Source: Planctomycetota bacterium
Lineage (GTDB): Bacteria > Planctomycetota > Phycisphaerae > SM23-33
DNA: 38,731 nt
Direction of reading: 5' to 3'
Assembly: GCA_030635145.1 (NCBI GenBank)
Contig: DAOVZK010000003.1
Span: forward strand, 1 to 38,731
The notes beneath the pieces are model-generated. The model was not told where the DNA came from and ran no database searches. It saw only the letters and a program-made list of their open reading frames with translations. This document shows positions 25,215-33,787 of the stretch, in pieces. The translations under genes were made by a program, and so were the position numbers. Every line of letters begins with the position of its first letter. Within the stretch, counting starts at the first letter, position 1.

Positions 25215-26465
25215 ATGCAACGTCTCGAACGGGCTGATCCCGAAATCGCAAGGCTGATCACAGCCGAGCACAAACGACAAAACGAAACGCTGGAACTTAT
25301 CGCCTCGGAGAATCATGTTTCGATTCCCGTACTCAAGGCGTTGGGGTCTGTGCTTACCGACAAATACGCCGAAGGTTATCCCTCGACGCGATGGTACTGC
25401 GGGTGCGACACCGTCGACAGCGTAGAGCAGGTCGCCATCGACCGTGCGAAAAAACTCTTCGGTGCCGACCACGCCAACGTTCAACCACACTGCGGAACCA
25501 GCGCGAATTTGGGCGTGTACCTCGCAGCCATCAAACCCGGCGCGAAAATAATGGGCATGAATCTCTCGCACGGTGGACACTTGTCGCACGGTTTGAAAAT
25601 CAACGTTTCGGGGCAGTTCTACAAGACTGCATGTTACGGAGTCGAAAAGGAAACAGAACAGCTTGACCTCGACATCGTCCGCAAGCAGGTGCTCGAAGAA
25701 AAACCCGACATCCTCGTAGCTGGCGCGTCGGCATACTCGCGTAAGATCGATTTTGAAGCTTTCGGTAACATCGCCAAAGAGGCGGGCGCGATTTTGCTTT
25801 CCGACATCGCCCACATCGCCGGACTCGTCGTCACCGGGCAGCATCCCGACCCGACTCCGCACAGCGACTTTGTGACAACCACAAACCACAAAACCCTGCG
25901 CGGCCCACGCGGTGGAATTATCCTCTGCAAAAGCAAATGGGCGAAAAAAATCGACCAGGCGATTTTCCCCGGCCTTCAGGGCGGCCCGATGATGCACTCC
26001 ATTGCGGCGAAGGCGGTATCTTTCCATGAGGCAATGCAGCCGGAATTCAAAACCTACACCGCCAAAATCATCTCCAACGCCAAGACGATGGCAAGCGAAC
26101 TTATGGACAAGGGGTGGCGGTTGGTTTCGGGCGGAACAGACAATCACCTGATGCTGATCGACATTCGCAGCAAACTCCCCGACGTTACGGGACACGACGC
26201 GGCGATTTGGCTGGCGACGGCGGGTATCGTTTGCAACAAAAATGCTATTCCGTTCGACTCGCGCCCACCGGTGCAGGCCTCGGGGTTGCGGTTCGGAACA
26301 CCAGCCATCACCACGCGCGGACTCGGCGACGATGAAATCAAAACGCTCATCGAATTAGTTGACAAAATCCTGATGTCGCACGGTGACCGGGAAATAATCG
26401 ACCAGGCCGGGAAAGTCGTCGCGGAACTCTGCAAAGCGTTCCCCGTCCCGAACTACAACATGTAG
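25215..26465 (+). CDS. glyA: Serine hydroxymethyltransferase
   Basis: A PLP enzyme that interconverts serine and glycine and loads tetrahydrofolate with a one-carbon unit. It is 416 residues from the ATG preceded by AAGGAG. The PLP lysine is K226 in TTTNHKTLRGPRGG. Other landmarks are ELIASENHVS, DKYAEGYP, SHGGHLSHG and SDIAHIAGLVVTG. The normally conserved GKRYYGGC segment reads STRWYCGC here (57-64), a substitution near the active site that deserves notice. It shares one-carbon and folate metabolism with folP earlier in the window. A MITE-like element begins 9 bases after its stop codon. Confidence 0.97.
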   Translation: MQRLERADPEIARLITAEHKRQNETLELIASENHVSIPVLKALGSVLTDKYAEGYPSTRWYCGCDTVDSVEQVAIDRAKKLFGADHANVQPHCGTSANLGVYLAAIKPGAKIMGMNLSHGGHLSHGLKINVSGQFYKTACYGVEKETEQLDLDIVRKQVLEEKPDILVAGASAYSRKIDFEAFGNIAKEAGAILLSDIAHIAGLVVTGQHPDPTPHSDFVTTTNHKTLRGPRGGIILCKSKWAKKIDQAIFPGLQGGPMMHSIAAKAVSFHEAMQPEFKTYTAKIISNAKTMASELMDKGWRLVSGGTDNHLMLIDIRSKLPDVTGHDAAIWLATAGIVCNKNAIPFDSRPPVQASGLRFGTPAITTRGLGDDEIKTLIELVDKILMSHGDREIIDQAGKVVAELCKAFPVPNYNM

Positions 26466-26473
26466 AATTTTTT

Positions 26474-26718
26474 GTAAAAGCGTTCACATTCTTGTTCCTG
26501 TTAATCAAATTTTTTATCAAACATTCTTTTTTTGACAGGATCACAGGATTAACTACAAATTATTAAAAAGAAAATAAGAATACAAGTTATTAACTGCTAA
26601 CGGCAAACACTATCGCAACGAATACAAAGTCCTAATATAAACTAATCCTGATTAACAGGATTTCTAAAGCCTATATTCTATCCTGTGATCCTGTCAAAAT
26701 TTTTGTGTGAATGGTTAC
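26474..26718. repeat. MITE-like dispersed element, copy 3
   Basis: The full-length copy of the element, with terminal repeats GTAAAAGCGTTCACA (left) and GTGTGAATGGTTAC (right), flanked by T6 and A6 so the inverted symmetry extends outwards. Orientation is as in copy 1. It fills the 305-base gap between glyA and the glycosyltransferase. An ATG inside its right end (26711) is in frame with the downstream gene, but I do not take it as the start. Confidence 0.85.
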
Positions 26719-26770
26719 AAAAAATTCGCACCAGTCGACCGAACATACAAACCGCGGCGAAACGAAATCG

Positions 26771-27688
26771 ATGAACAACACCGAGCCCCCACAATCCGAG
26801 GTCATGTTTTCCGTAATCATGCCGGTTTACAACCACGCTGCATACCTCCCCGAGGCCATCGAGTCGGTAATCGGACAGACCACCGAGGACTGGGAAATGA
26901 TTATCGTTGACGACGGGTCGACGGATGAATCCCCAGCCATCGCACGCAGGTTCGCCCAACGCGACAATCGCATTACGGTTCTCTCGCAAAAAAACTCCGG
27001 ACCCGCCAAGGCCCGCAACACAGCCCTGAAACAGGCGCGGGGGAAATGGCTGGCGTTTATCGACAGCGACGACATATACCTTCCCGACGCGTTGAAAAAC
27101 TTCGCCAAGAACATCGCCGCCAATCCAGACGCGTCGTTTTTTTACGGGTTTAGGCATCGCCTCAACGCCGATGGCACTCGCACCGAACTGTCCGGGGAAT
27201 TTCAGGACGCCCCGAGCGGCGCGGTGGAGCTTTTCCAGCGGATGTACCTGTCGCACCTGTGCGTGTGCTGGAAAAAATCGCTGCTGGACGAAGTTGGGGG
27301 TTACGATAATTCGCTTCGCAGCTGCGAGGACTACGAACTGTACCTTCGCATGAGTTTGCTGACGAAATTTTATCCTATTGGCTGTGCGACGGGTTGGCGG
27401 CGGCGGCACGACAAGAATCTTTCGAAGCAAACCGGCGAGTCTCGTTGGGGCGAGGCCGAGATTCTGCGGGCGTTCATCGACAAACGCGGTGGGAAAGATG
27501 TGGTTCCCTCTGACATCGTTTCGCGGCGGTTGGGAAAGCTGTATTATTCGTCGGGGCGACAGTATTTTAAGGCGTGCGAGTTCCGCAAGGCCGTCAAGGG
27601 GCTAAACGAGTCGACAAAATTCGTGCGACGCTTTAAGACAACGGCGCTAAATGTTTTGGCACACCTGCTGTCACCATTCGGGAAATAA
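26771..27688 (+). CDS. Family 2 glycosyltransferase
   Basis: A 305-residue GT-A glycosyltransferase that transfers a sugar from a nucleotide-sugar donor. It has MFSVIMPVYNHAAYL at 12-26, IIVDDGSTDES at 44-54, NSGPAKARNTAL and the metal-binding DSDD at 98-101. A C-terminal helical part includes the family pattern GGYDNSLRSCEDYELYLR. The ATG at 26771 was preferred over 26711, which lies in the repeat element, and over 26804, which would begin directly at the first strand. None has a good ribosome-binding site. Acceptor and donor are unknown; surface polysaccharide or LPS decoration is a guess from family. Confidence 0.9.
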   Translation: MNNTEPPQSEVMFSVIMPVYNHAAYLPEAIESVIGQTTEDWEMIIVDDGSTDESPAIARRFAQRDNRITVLSQKNSGPAKARNTALKQARGKWLAFIDSDDIYLPDALKNFAKNIAANPDASFFYGFRHRLNADGTRTELSGEFQDAPSGAVELFQRMYLSHLCVCWKKSLLDEVGGYDNSLRSCEDYELYLRMSLLTKFYPIGCATGWRRRHDKNLSKQTGESRWGEAEILRAFIDKRGGKDVVPSDIVSRRLGKLYYSSGRQYFKACEFRKAVKGLNESTKFVRRFKTTALNVLAHLLSPFGK

Positions 27689-27692
27689 GTTC

Positions 27693-27759
27693 GTAGGCCG
27701 GGTCTTGACCCGGCTAGATGATGGTGCCGACAAAAAAGCCGGGTCAAGACCCGGCCTAC
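27693..27759. repeat. REPIN of the GTAGGCCGGGT family, copy 1
   Basis: Two inverted copies of a GTAGG-headed REP, GTAGGCCGGGTCTTGACCCG and its reverse complement, flank a 23-base spacer. Each REP contains its own palindrome (CCGGGTCTTGACCCGG, two centre mismatches). It sits between the glycosyltransferase stop and the deoC ribosome-binding site. A second copy is at 36635-36709. Confidence 0.88.
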
Positions 27760-27776
27760 AATCGCAAGGAACTGTA

Positions 27777-28478
27777 ATGACCAATACCTACCTGACACCG
27801 GAATCTTTGGCGGGGATGATTGACCATGCAGTTCTCGCCCCAACAGCAACGCTGGATGATTTACGCGACGGCTGCCAATTGGCCGCGAAGTATAACGTCG
27901 CAAGCATTTGCGTTCGCCCCTGCGACGTAGCGACGGCCGCTGAATTGCTAAAAGCAAAAAACTCGCCCGTGGCAGTCGGCACGGTTATCAGCTTTCCGCA
28001 CGGGTCGTGCGCAACGCAGATCAAGGCCGCCGAAACCGCACAAGCTATTTCCGACGGGGCAGACGAAATCGACATGGTCATGAACTTCGCGCGGTTCATC
28101 GGAGCAGAAAACTCCACCGACGCCGCCGACTTTCTCCGCGATGAAGTTACCGCCGTCGTATCAGCAGCGCAAGGTAAATGCGTGAAGGTTATCATGGAGT
28201 GCTGCTACCTCAATCACGAACAAATCGCAGCTGCGTGCAAAGTTATCATGGCCGCGGGCGCGGAATTCGTAAAAACGTCTACTGGTTTTGGTAGCGGCGG
28301 GGCAACGGTGGAAGATGTCACCCTTATGCGGGAAGTTGTGGGAGCAGAGTTCGGAGTCAAAGCATCAGGCGGAATCCGCACACTATCCGACGCGGCCGCC
28401 ATGATCGCCGCCGGTGTCACCAGACTCGGAACCAGCAACACCGCGGGAATCCTGACAGCGATGCACTCCACTTCGTAA
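27777..28478 (+). CDS. deoC: Deoxyribose-phosphate aldolase
   Basis: Cleaves 2-deoxyribose-5-phosphate to acetaldehyde and glyceraldehyde-3-phosphate in deoxynucleoside breakdown. It is 233 residues from the ATG that follows AAGGA; longer frames run back through the REPIN. It is a class I TIM-barrel aldolase with Schiff-base K166 in EFVKTSTGF and the activating Lys K195 in VKASGGIRT. Other landmarks are IDHAVLAPTA, VGTVISFPHG, and DEIDMVMNF with D99. A hairpin repeat copy follows the stop codon. There is no other nucleoside-catabolic gene nearby. Confidence 0.96.
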   Translation: MTNTYLTPESLAGMIDHAVLAPTATLDDLRDGCQLAAKYNVASICVRPCDVATAAELLKAKNSPVAVGTVISFPHGSCATQIKAAETAQAISDGADEIDMVMNFARFIGAENSTDAADFLRDEVTAVVSAAQGKCVKVIMECCYLNHEQIAAACKVIMAAGAEFVKTSTGFGSGGATVEDVTLMREVVGAEFGVKASGGIRTLSDAAAMIAAGVTRLGTSNTAGILTAMHSTS

Positions 28479-28481
28479 CAA

Positions 28482-28512
28482 CGTGGTTGCAAACACCGCA
28501 ACCACGGCACCC
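28482..28512. repeat. 31-bp hairpin repeat, copy 2 (after deoC)
   Basis: The reverse complement of the repeat at 14519-14549 with one loop mismatch; the 9-bp stem CGTGGTTGC/GCAACCACG is unchanged. It begins 4 bases after the deoC stop codon. Confidence 0.75.
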
Positions 28513-28523
28513 AACGCCGTGAA

Positions 28524-28616
28524 CTAAGCGGCGGCATGTTTGTCCTTAAACTCTTGTGCTTGCTCAATCTCCAGTTTATCTGCCTTGTGGATTTTCGGGT
28601 ATCCAGGTGGTGCCAA
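28524..28616 (-). pseudogene. Possible 3' remnant of a gene
   Basis: On the minus strand a frame reads LAPPGYPKIHKADKLEIEQA and then continues QEFKDKHAAA to a stop, with a protein-like composition. Upstream it runs into a stop within the REPIN at 28621-28697. It looks like the tail of a gene whose 5' part is lost or interrupted by the repeat. A 30-codon gene from TTG is the alternative. No family was recognised. Confidence 0.3.
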
Positions 28617-28620
28617 TCTG

Positions 28621-28697
28621 GTAGGTCATGCAACTTGTTGCATGGCAATTAAAATGTTTCAATGAATCTGTGTCATGCAACAAGTTGCATGACCTAC
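28621..28697. repeat. REPIN of the GTAGGTCATGCAAC family, copy 1
   Basis: A 77-bp element with perfect terminal inverted repeats of 24 bases beginning GTAGGTCATGCAACTTGTTG. Each end carries an inner palindrome of CATGCAAC/GTTGCATG. The spacer is 29 bases. The whole element is the reverse complement of 32354-32430 with about two mismatches. Confidence 0.92.
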
Positions 28698-28742
28698 ACT
28701 CCCCAATCCGAAATCCACAATCCCAAATCCGAAATTCTGCCG

Positions 28743-29579
28743 CTAGTGGTGCGGGCTTTTGCCCCAGTGGAGTTTCGTGGCCAGTGTCTGGAAATACGCT
28801 CGGCCGGGATGAGGGATGATTTTCAGCGGGTCGGCGGCACGGGTGATTTCCACTATATCACCGTCACTAAGCGAATGCAGCAGCTGCCCGTCGATCAGCA
28901 TGTTCGTACCTTCGTTGACGCGCGTGGCGGTGATGATGATCGGTTCGTCGGGGGGCACAACTATCGGCCGAAGCCCGAGCGTGTGCGGCGCAATGGGGCT
29001 TATGGCAATTGCTTCGAGAGCCGGTAAGAGTATCGGCCCGCCGACGGACATATTGTAACCCGTCGAGCCAGTCGGAGTTGCAATCACCAAACCGTCACCG
29101 CAATATCGGGTGATGCTGTTTTCGCCCTGGGTAACCTCAAGGTCGATCATGCGAAACGGATGCCCGGCGACGATGGCGGCGTCGTTAGAGGCAAGCGACG
29201 TAAACTCGCGATTTCCCGAAACGCGAACCGAAAGCATGATCCGCGCGATCGGCTGAATTTCACCGCTGAGTATCTCCTCGAAGTGCCGCTGAAAATGCTC
29301 GACCGTAAAATCGGCGAGGAACCCGAGCTTACCCATATTGATCCCCAGCAGCGGAATCCCAAGCGGCGACATCGCACGCCCCGTCGACAGCAATGTCCCG
29401 TCGCCACCGAAAACTATGCACAAGTCGGCATCGCGGGCTTGTGGTGCGGGGTCGTCGAGATGCGAGTGCACGCCCAACACGTCGGCGTACTGCGAAATCC
29501 AAACCCGAAGCGTCTCGATCTGCTCGGCGACGCCTGGTTTTTGCATGTTCCCAAAAATGACTACGCGTTTTTTCGCCAT
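28743..29579 (-). CDS. nadK: NAD kinase
   Basis: Phosphorylates NAD to NADP. It is 278 residues from the ATG of MAKKRVVIFGN; the longer frame adds 14 residues without family match. It has GGDGTLLSTGR with catalytic D60, INMGKLGFLADF at 80-91, the VTQGENSITRYCGDGLVIAT strand split by its Cys, and the TPTGSTGYNMS loop. The C-terminal half is the usual beta-sandwich. It lies 94 bases downstream of the secreted coiled-coil gene on the same strand. Confidence 0.96.
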   Translation of the reverse strand: MAKKRVVIFGNMQKPGVAEQIETLRVWISQYADVLGVHSHLDDPAPQARDADLCIVFGGDGTLLSTGRAMSPLGIPLLGINMGKLGFLADFTVEHFQRHFEEILSGEIQPIARIMLSVRVSGNREFTSLASNDAAIVAGHPFRMIDLEVTQGENSITRYCGDGLVIATPTGSTGYNMSVGGPILLPALEAIAISPIAPHTLGLRPIVVPPDEPIIITATRVNEGTNMLIDGQLLHSLSDGDIVEITRAADPLKIIPHPGRAYFQTLATKLHWGKSPHH

Positions 29580-29673
29580 GCGAGAATCATACCTCGATAT
29601 CAAAACAAAGGCAATAGGCACTCGTGATTAGGGACTAGGAATTCCGTCGCCGGCCGGATCAGCGCACGGCCGC

Positions 29674-30579
29674 CTAGCGATGATGGACGTCGTTGTACTG
29701 ATCGTCCCACCCATGCCAATAATTGTTTCGCTGGCGGGGTGCAAGTTTGTAGGCTGCGTCTTCCTGCATTTTCAGTCGCTTTAATTCAAACTGGCGTTGC
29801 ATGTTTGTCAGATGCTCCTGATGCATTTCGGCGTATCGATCTTTCTGACGCTGCTGGGCGGCTTTTTGCTTTTCGTCCTTGGCGGCGACAGCGGCGGCGT
29901 GCATTTTTTTGTGTTTTGCGGCGGCAGCCTGCTTTTGCTTTTCAACCTCGAGACCCGCCCATTTCTGATAACCGTTGAGCTTGTCGATAGACTTCAAATA
30001 TCCCGCGATGCGCGAGGCTTGGTCGTGGGCTGCGTTTACTTCGTCCCACATTTTTTTGCAAAGATTTTCAGTAGCCGACTCGCTGCGTTTCAGCAGTGCG
30101 ATTTCCGCGGCGTCAACATGATCGACATTAACCGGGGGTTTTGTTTTTTCGTGTTCGATTGCCTCCGCAACGGCATGGCCGAAAGTCATCACCTGTGGCG
30201 ATTTGGCGTTGGGCAGGTCGCTTTTAGCGTAGTCGTCGGTCTTGCCGAGAAACTGCAGATAACCCTGCATCATTTTCACGCGGGCTTTGGCGTTAACACG
30301 TTCGGTCGAGAGCATACCGTTGAGAGAATTCAGCGCGTTTACTTTCAGCTGCAATGCGTCGGCCTGCTGCTGAGGAGTTTCGGGCTTGGATTCTGGTTTG
30401 GGGTCAACTTTGGACTTCAACCCATCCGCGGTTTTCGCCGCTTTTTTTGCGACGTCCGTTTTGTCTAAAGCCTTGCCGGCAATATCCCCAAGCTCACCAC
30501 CTGCGAAAAGCACTCCGCTGGTAACAATAATCAAAACAGCCGCGATGGCAAAAGTAATGGTCGAAAAAAATCGGTTCAT
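29674..30579 (-). CDS. Secreted or periplasmic coiled-coil protein of unknown function
   Basis: A 301-residue protein with signal peptide MNRFFSTITFAIAAVLIIVT, cleaved near SGVLFAGG. A Lys/Asp/Pro-rich linker follows (about 30-75). The rest is almost entirely charged helix, including KQKQAAAAKHKKMHAAAVAA and QQRQKDRYAEMHQEH, predicting long coiled coils. The tail is rich in His, Trp and Asn (NNYWHGWDDQYNDVHHR). AAGGGAG lies upstream of the ATG, so it is well expressed in principle. I recognise no family; OmpH-like periplasmic coiled-coil proteins are a loose analogy only. Confidence 0.75.
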   Translation of the reverse strand: MNRFFSTITFAIAAVLIIVTSGVLFAGGELGDIAGKALDKTDVAKKAAKTADGLKSKVDPKPESKPETPQQQADALQLKVNALNSLNGMLSTERVNAKARVKMMQGYLQFLGKTDDYAKSDLPNAKSPQVMTFGHAVAEAIEHEKTKPPVNVDHVDAAEIALLKRSESATENLCKKMWDEVNAAHDQASRIAGYLKSIDKLNGYQKWAGLEVEKQKQAAAAKHKKMHAAAVAAKDEKQKAAQQRQKDRYAEMHQEHLTNMQRQFELKRLKMQEDAAYKLAPRQRNNYWHGWDDQYNDVHHR

Positions 30580-30766
30580 GATAAGCTCCCTTATTATGGT
30601 GTAGAAAAGCGTAAAAAGATTCCAGACGTTCTGCTATCCAATCGGATCAAGTCCAACAAAAATTGAAAATCACTAATCGAATTTTATGATTTGTTCGCGG
30701 AATTTCCCACAACATCTCCCCCCGGTGGGGTTTTTATTGCCACCGGTGCTACCGGTGCCCCCGCCG

Positions 30767-32221
30767 CTACGCCCCGCCGATCTGCCCTTTCGACCCGAGA
30801 TAGAAATTCTGCCCGGGGGTGATGCTGATTGAGGGGTCGGCTTTTTCGGTGAGCGATTCTTCGCTGTCGGCGAACAGTGGCGATATTTCCAACGCCGCTG
30901 CCACTTGTCCGTTAGCGTCGCGAGGAACGGGGACACCAGCTCGTTCCAACCACCCGGCCGCGCGGCGAATCTGATCGTGCAAACTCGTCACGAGCGAATC
31001 GGTGCCCTCGGCGTTTTTGACGGGGCTGAACTCTTCTTCGCGGAGCGTTTCGAGGATCACCGTATTTTTCGCCAGCTGCATCGCGTCGAACACAAACATC
31101 TCGAGTTTGACGGCGTTTGGGGCGGGCGGTAAAACCTGCTCGCCGGTGGTGATGTCGATATGCGGTACTTTTTTCTCGGCGCGGTGTATCGGCAGCTGGC
31201 AGAGTCCACCGTCAGTTAACCGCTCGACGAAGTCGCGCGAGAAAACGTGAATCGCAATCGACCCGGCACTGAATTTCAAGCGGCCGTCGTCGTTACACGC
31301 CATCGCCAACTCGTCGGGTAAGTCGGAGTATTCGATCACACAAACTTTCCCATCGACCACGCAGAAGTTTCCGACTTTTTCCAGCGGGTCGCACTTGGCT
31401 ACGCACTTTGCCGACATCTCCGCCGACTGCAGCGAGTGCAGCCCGATGAACACCGGATCGATCGCGCGAACGATCGGGTTGTCGACCTGGAAGTAGCTGA
31501 TGACTTCGATACCGCGCGACTTCATGTCGTCCAGGGCACCGCTGCGCCGCAAGGCCGTGAGGCTTCCACCGTGCCCGTCAGGGCTAACGGCGAGGCGATA
31601 CTTGCGTGCGAGCAGCAGCTTACCGTCAAATCCGATAGCCGGTAACGTGCCCTGCTGCACGAAAATCACATCCTTGGGATCGAAGCCCCAAAAATCGTTC
31701 TGCCGAAAATACGCCTGCGTCGGAATGTCGTTTACCGGCGAGGTGAGGATATACCACGGAATCGTCTCACCGCACCGGATGGCAGCTGCGCGAATCTGCT
31801 CGGCGAAAACGCGAAACAGCGACTTTTTCACAACGGGCGTCACATCGAAGCAGCCTTTAGGCCCTTCGTATCCTAACCGCGTACCCTGCCCACCGGCCAC
31901 CGTAAAGGCGGCGACCTTTCCAGCTGCGAGCAACTCCTCCCCGCGCGTTTTTGCTTCGGCGTGCAGCGCGATCGTAGCTTCGTCGGCACGGCCGCAAACG
32001 GCGGGGACAACTTCAGGCGGATCCAGCTTCGTGGGAATCTCCAGCGGTTTGGGGTTTAAGACGTACTGCTCGATAAACCCGTCTAGCATGTCGAAGTCCA
32101 AACCCTCGATCTGCCGCAGCAGTAACTTGCGGTGCTCGTCGTCAAGCTCGTCGTAAAATTTCAGCACATGCTCCTGCCCATGCCGCTTCAAAACTTCCTT
32201 CGCCGTTGCAATATCAAACAT
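30767..32221 (-). CDS. UTP-glucose/UDP-N-acetylhexosamine pyrophosphorylase family (UAP-type)
   Basis: A 484-residue enzyme of the eukaryotic-type UDP-sugar pyrophosphorylase family, which makes UDP-GlcNAc or a related UDP-sugar from the sugar-1-phosphate and UTP. The uridylyl-binding loop VAGGQGTRLGYEGPKG is at 108-123 with K122. Other landmarks are WYILTSPVND, FVQQGTLPAI, GHGGSLTALRRSGAL and YFQVDNPIVRAIDP, then IHRAEKKVPHID near 340. GGGAGAG lies before the ATG. Bacterial GlmU is unrelated in sequence. It may supply activated sugar for cell-surface glycans. The exact sugar is not certain. Confidence 0.92.
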   Translation of the reverse strand: MFDIATAKEVLKRHGQEHVLKFYDELDDEHRKLLLRQIEGLDFDMLDGFIEQYVLNPKPLEIPTKLDPPEVVPAVCGRADEATIALHAEAKTRGEELLAAGKVAAFTVAGGQGTRLGYEGPKGCFDVTPVVKKSLFRVFAEQIRAAAIRCGETIPWYILTSPVNDIPTQAYFRQNDFWGFDPKDVIFVQQGTLPAIGFDGKLLLARKYRLAVSPDGHGGSLTALRRSGALDDMKSRGIEVISYFQVDNPIVRAIDPVFIGLHSLQSAEMSAKCVAKCDPLEKVGNFCVVDGKVCVIEYSDLPDELAMACNDDGRLKFSAGSIAIHVFSRDFVERLTDGGLCQLPIHRAEKKVPHIDITTGEQVLPPAPNAVKLEMFVFDAMQLAKNTVILETLREEEFSPVKNAEGTDSLVTSLHDQIRRAAGWLERAGVPVPRDANGQVAAALEISPLFADSEESLTEKADPSISITPGQNFYLGSKGQIGGA

Positions 32222-32353
32222 GTATCTCTCCCAATTGTGGTAACCCCGGAATTTTACCGACTTTCTCGCCCCAAAACCAGATGTTTATAATTGCGTTTTT
32301 TCTACCGCTAGAGGGCGTTCTCAGTTAAAACTCCGGTCGGGGCGTTTTTTATA

Positions 32354-32430
32354 GTAGGTCATGCAACTTGTTGCATGACACAGATTCATTGGAACATTTA
32401 AATTGCCATGCAACAAGTTGCATGACCTAC
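32354..32430. repeat. REPIN of the GTAGGTCATGCAAC family, copy 2
   Basis: A 77-bp element, the inverse of 28621-28697, with the same 24-base perfect terminal repeats and spacer. It lies in the 707-base gap (32222-32928) upstream of the prepilin gene, just beyond the 5' end of the UAP gene. Confidence 0.92.
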
Positions 32431-32478
32431 CAAACTCGGCACATAAGACACTCCCGCGTTACAGAAAAATGGAATTTT

Positions 32479-32504
32479 TAATAAAAAATTTAAATTTTTT
32501 ATTA
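32479..32504. other. Perfect 26-bp A/T-only palindrome
   Basis: TAATAAAAAATTT followed by AAATTTTTTATTA is perfectly self-complementary. AATGGA (32468-32473) and TCCATT (32506-32511) extend the symmetry outside a small bulge. It lies about 420 bases upstream of the prepilin ATG, next to the likely promoter region. It could be a cruciform, a bidirectional terminator or an architectural-protein site. Confidence 0.6.
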
Positions 32505-32653
32505 GTCCATTCCCCCATGTGCGGTGTAGAATAACTATAGGTAGAATACCGTACATTATGAGGTATGGTGTGGTAGCAGAAAAGCAACCCCCGGCATCAT
32601 CTTATATTTCATGCCTTCGAGAGCATTTCTCTCCACGCCTCTATCTCAGAGGT

Positions 32654-32712
32654 GCACGCAAGTGTCTTTGTACAAGCCCGGATTGTTCGGTCTTGGGACT
32701 CTTTGTGCGTGC
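32654..32712 (+). other. Possible structured leader of the prepilin gene
   Basis: GCACGCA (32654-32660) pairs with TGCGTGC (32706-32712), enclosing a smaller GC-rich region. The stretch 32512-32928 has no supported gene, so it may be an unusually long 5' untranslated region. No known riboswitch pattern was recognised. Confidence 0.25.
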
Positions 32713-32928
32713 AAACCCCGCGGTTTAGCTTGGCGAACGGCGTCGAGTTGCCGCCATAAGTTTGTTGGTTCTAAGGGTTTGTGTGGTTTATCACAAAAAC
32801 GTGGTGCGCTGGACAGATTCGGCTTGCAGTTATTATTGTTTCTTTTTCAAGTGATGTTGCATTTGGTGCAGCACGCTTAACTGAGATGCCAAAAACCCGC
32901 AGGGCCGCTTTCGAAAGGAGAAAGTAAG

Positions 32929-33693
32929 ATGAAAAAGTCAAAAGGTTTTACATTGATTGAGCTGTTGGTGGTTATCGCCATCATCGCTCTGCTGGTCTCA
33001 ATTTTGCTGCCCAGCCTCAACCGGGTACGCGAACTGACCAAGCGAACCATGTGTAAGTCAAACTTGAGCAGTATTGGTAAAGGTCTGGCAGTTTGGCAGG
33101 GCGGCCAGGCGTTCTCAGGTGCATCTGCATGGCCCAAAGCCAGAACGACGTTCACAGACCCTACCACAAACACCGACAGCACGATGCATGACTTGGCGGT
33201 TATGGTTGACGAAGGCCAACCCGGTGGACTCTTCGTATGCCCCAGCGTAAAAGGCGATGATACGGGGCAAAAACTGTATGTTAACACTTCCCACCAGCTA
33301 ACCGATGAGGATGGTGCTCTGCTTGCTGCTAGCGACGACAACAACATCAGCTACAGCTATCACAGTGCCGAGGAAACCGAAGTGAGCCCCGGCACACTGA
33401 GCGGCAGTACGATTGTTCTGGCTGACCGGGAAGGCACTACCGCAGGGGAGGCCAGTGAAAACCATAAACAGGAAATGGTCAACGCCCTGACTGCCGGGTT
33501 ATATGTTGTGCAGATAGATGACATTGACGATACTGGTACTGACAAAAATATTGCCTTTCGCCCGGGTACTAAGGGCGCTACTGTGAAGGACAACATCTAC
33601 ACGTTTGGCGGAACGAATGAGTCCTCTGGCGTGGATGACTCCTGCGTAAAGAGCACGTTTGATGCTACTGCAGAGCTTCCTGATGCTCCCTAA
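32929..33693 (+). CDS. Prepilin-type N-terminal cleavage/methylation protein (pseudopilin-like)
   Basis: A 254-residue protein with the type IV/type II pilin signature: short basic leader MKKSKG, then the prepilin peptidase site before [20 protein letters not shown], a hydrophobic helix with the conserved Glu at +5. After the helix comes [20 protein letters not shown], the pattern of the planctomycete H-X9-DG/DUF1559-type secreted family. The rest is an acidic, Thr/Ser/Asp-rich globular part with VCPSVK and [10 protein letters not shown]. The ribosome-binding site is a strong GAAAGGAG. No pilus or secretion machinery is in the window, so it may be one of many dispersed paralogues. A terminator follows. 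Confidence 0.92.
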   Translation: MKKSKGFTLIELLVVIAIIALLVSILLPSLNRVRELTKRTMCKSNLSSIGKGLAVWQGGQAFSGASAWPKARTTFTDPTTNTDSTMHDLAVMVDEGQPGGLFVCPSVKGDDTGQKLYVNTSHQLTDEDGALLAASDDNNISYSYHSAEETEVSPGTLSGSTIVLADREGTTAGEASENHKQEMVNALTAGLYVVQIDDIDDTGTDKNIAFRPGTKGATVKDNIYTFGGTNESSGVDDSCVKSTFDATAELPDAP

Positions 33694-33787
33694 TGACGAC
33701 AGCTAGGTTGAAATGTTAGCGGTCGTAGGGTCGGCCATTGCCGACCATCTTCCTGCTGACTGCTGACTTGCAGAAGACGTGATTATC

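Noticed and set aside
25191..26195. Long minus-strand open frame of 334 codons
   Set aside because: It lies antisense to glyA and has no family-like motifs or ribosome-binding site.
32519..32880. Short plus-strand open frames before the prepilin gene
   Set aside because: No ribosome-binding site, no conserved motifs and a composition unlike neighbouring genes.
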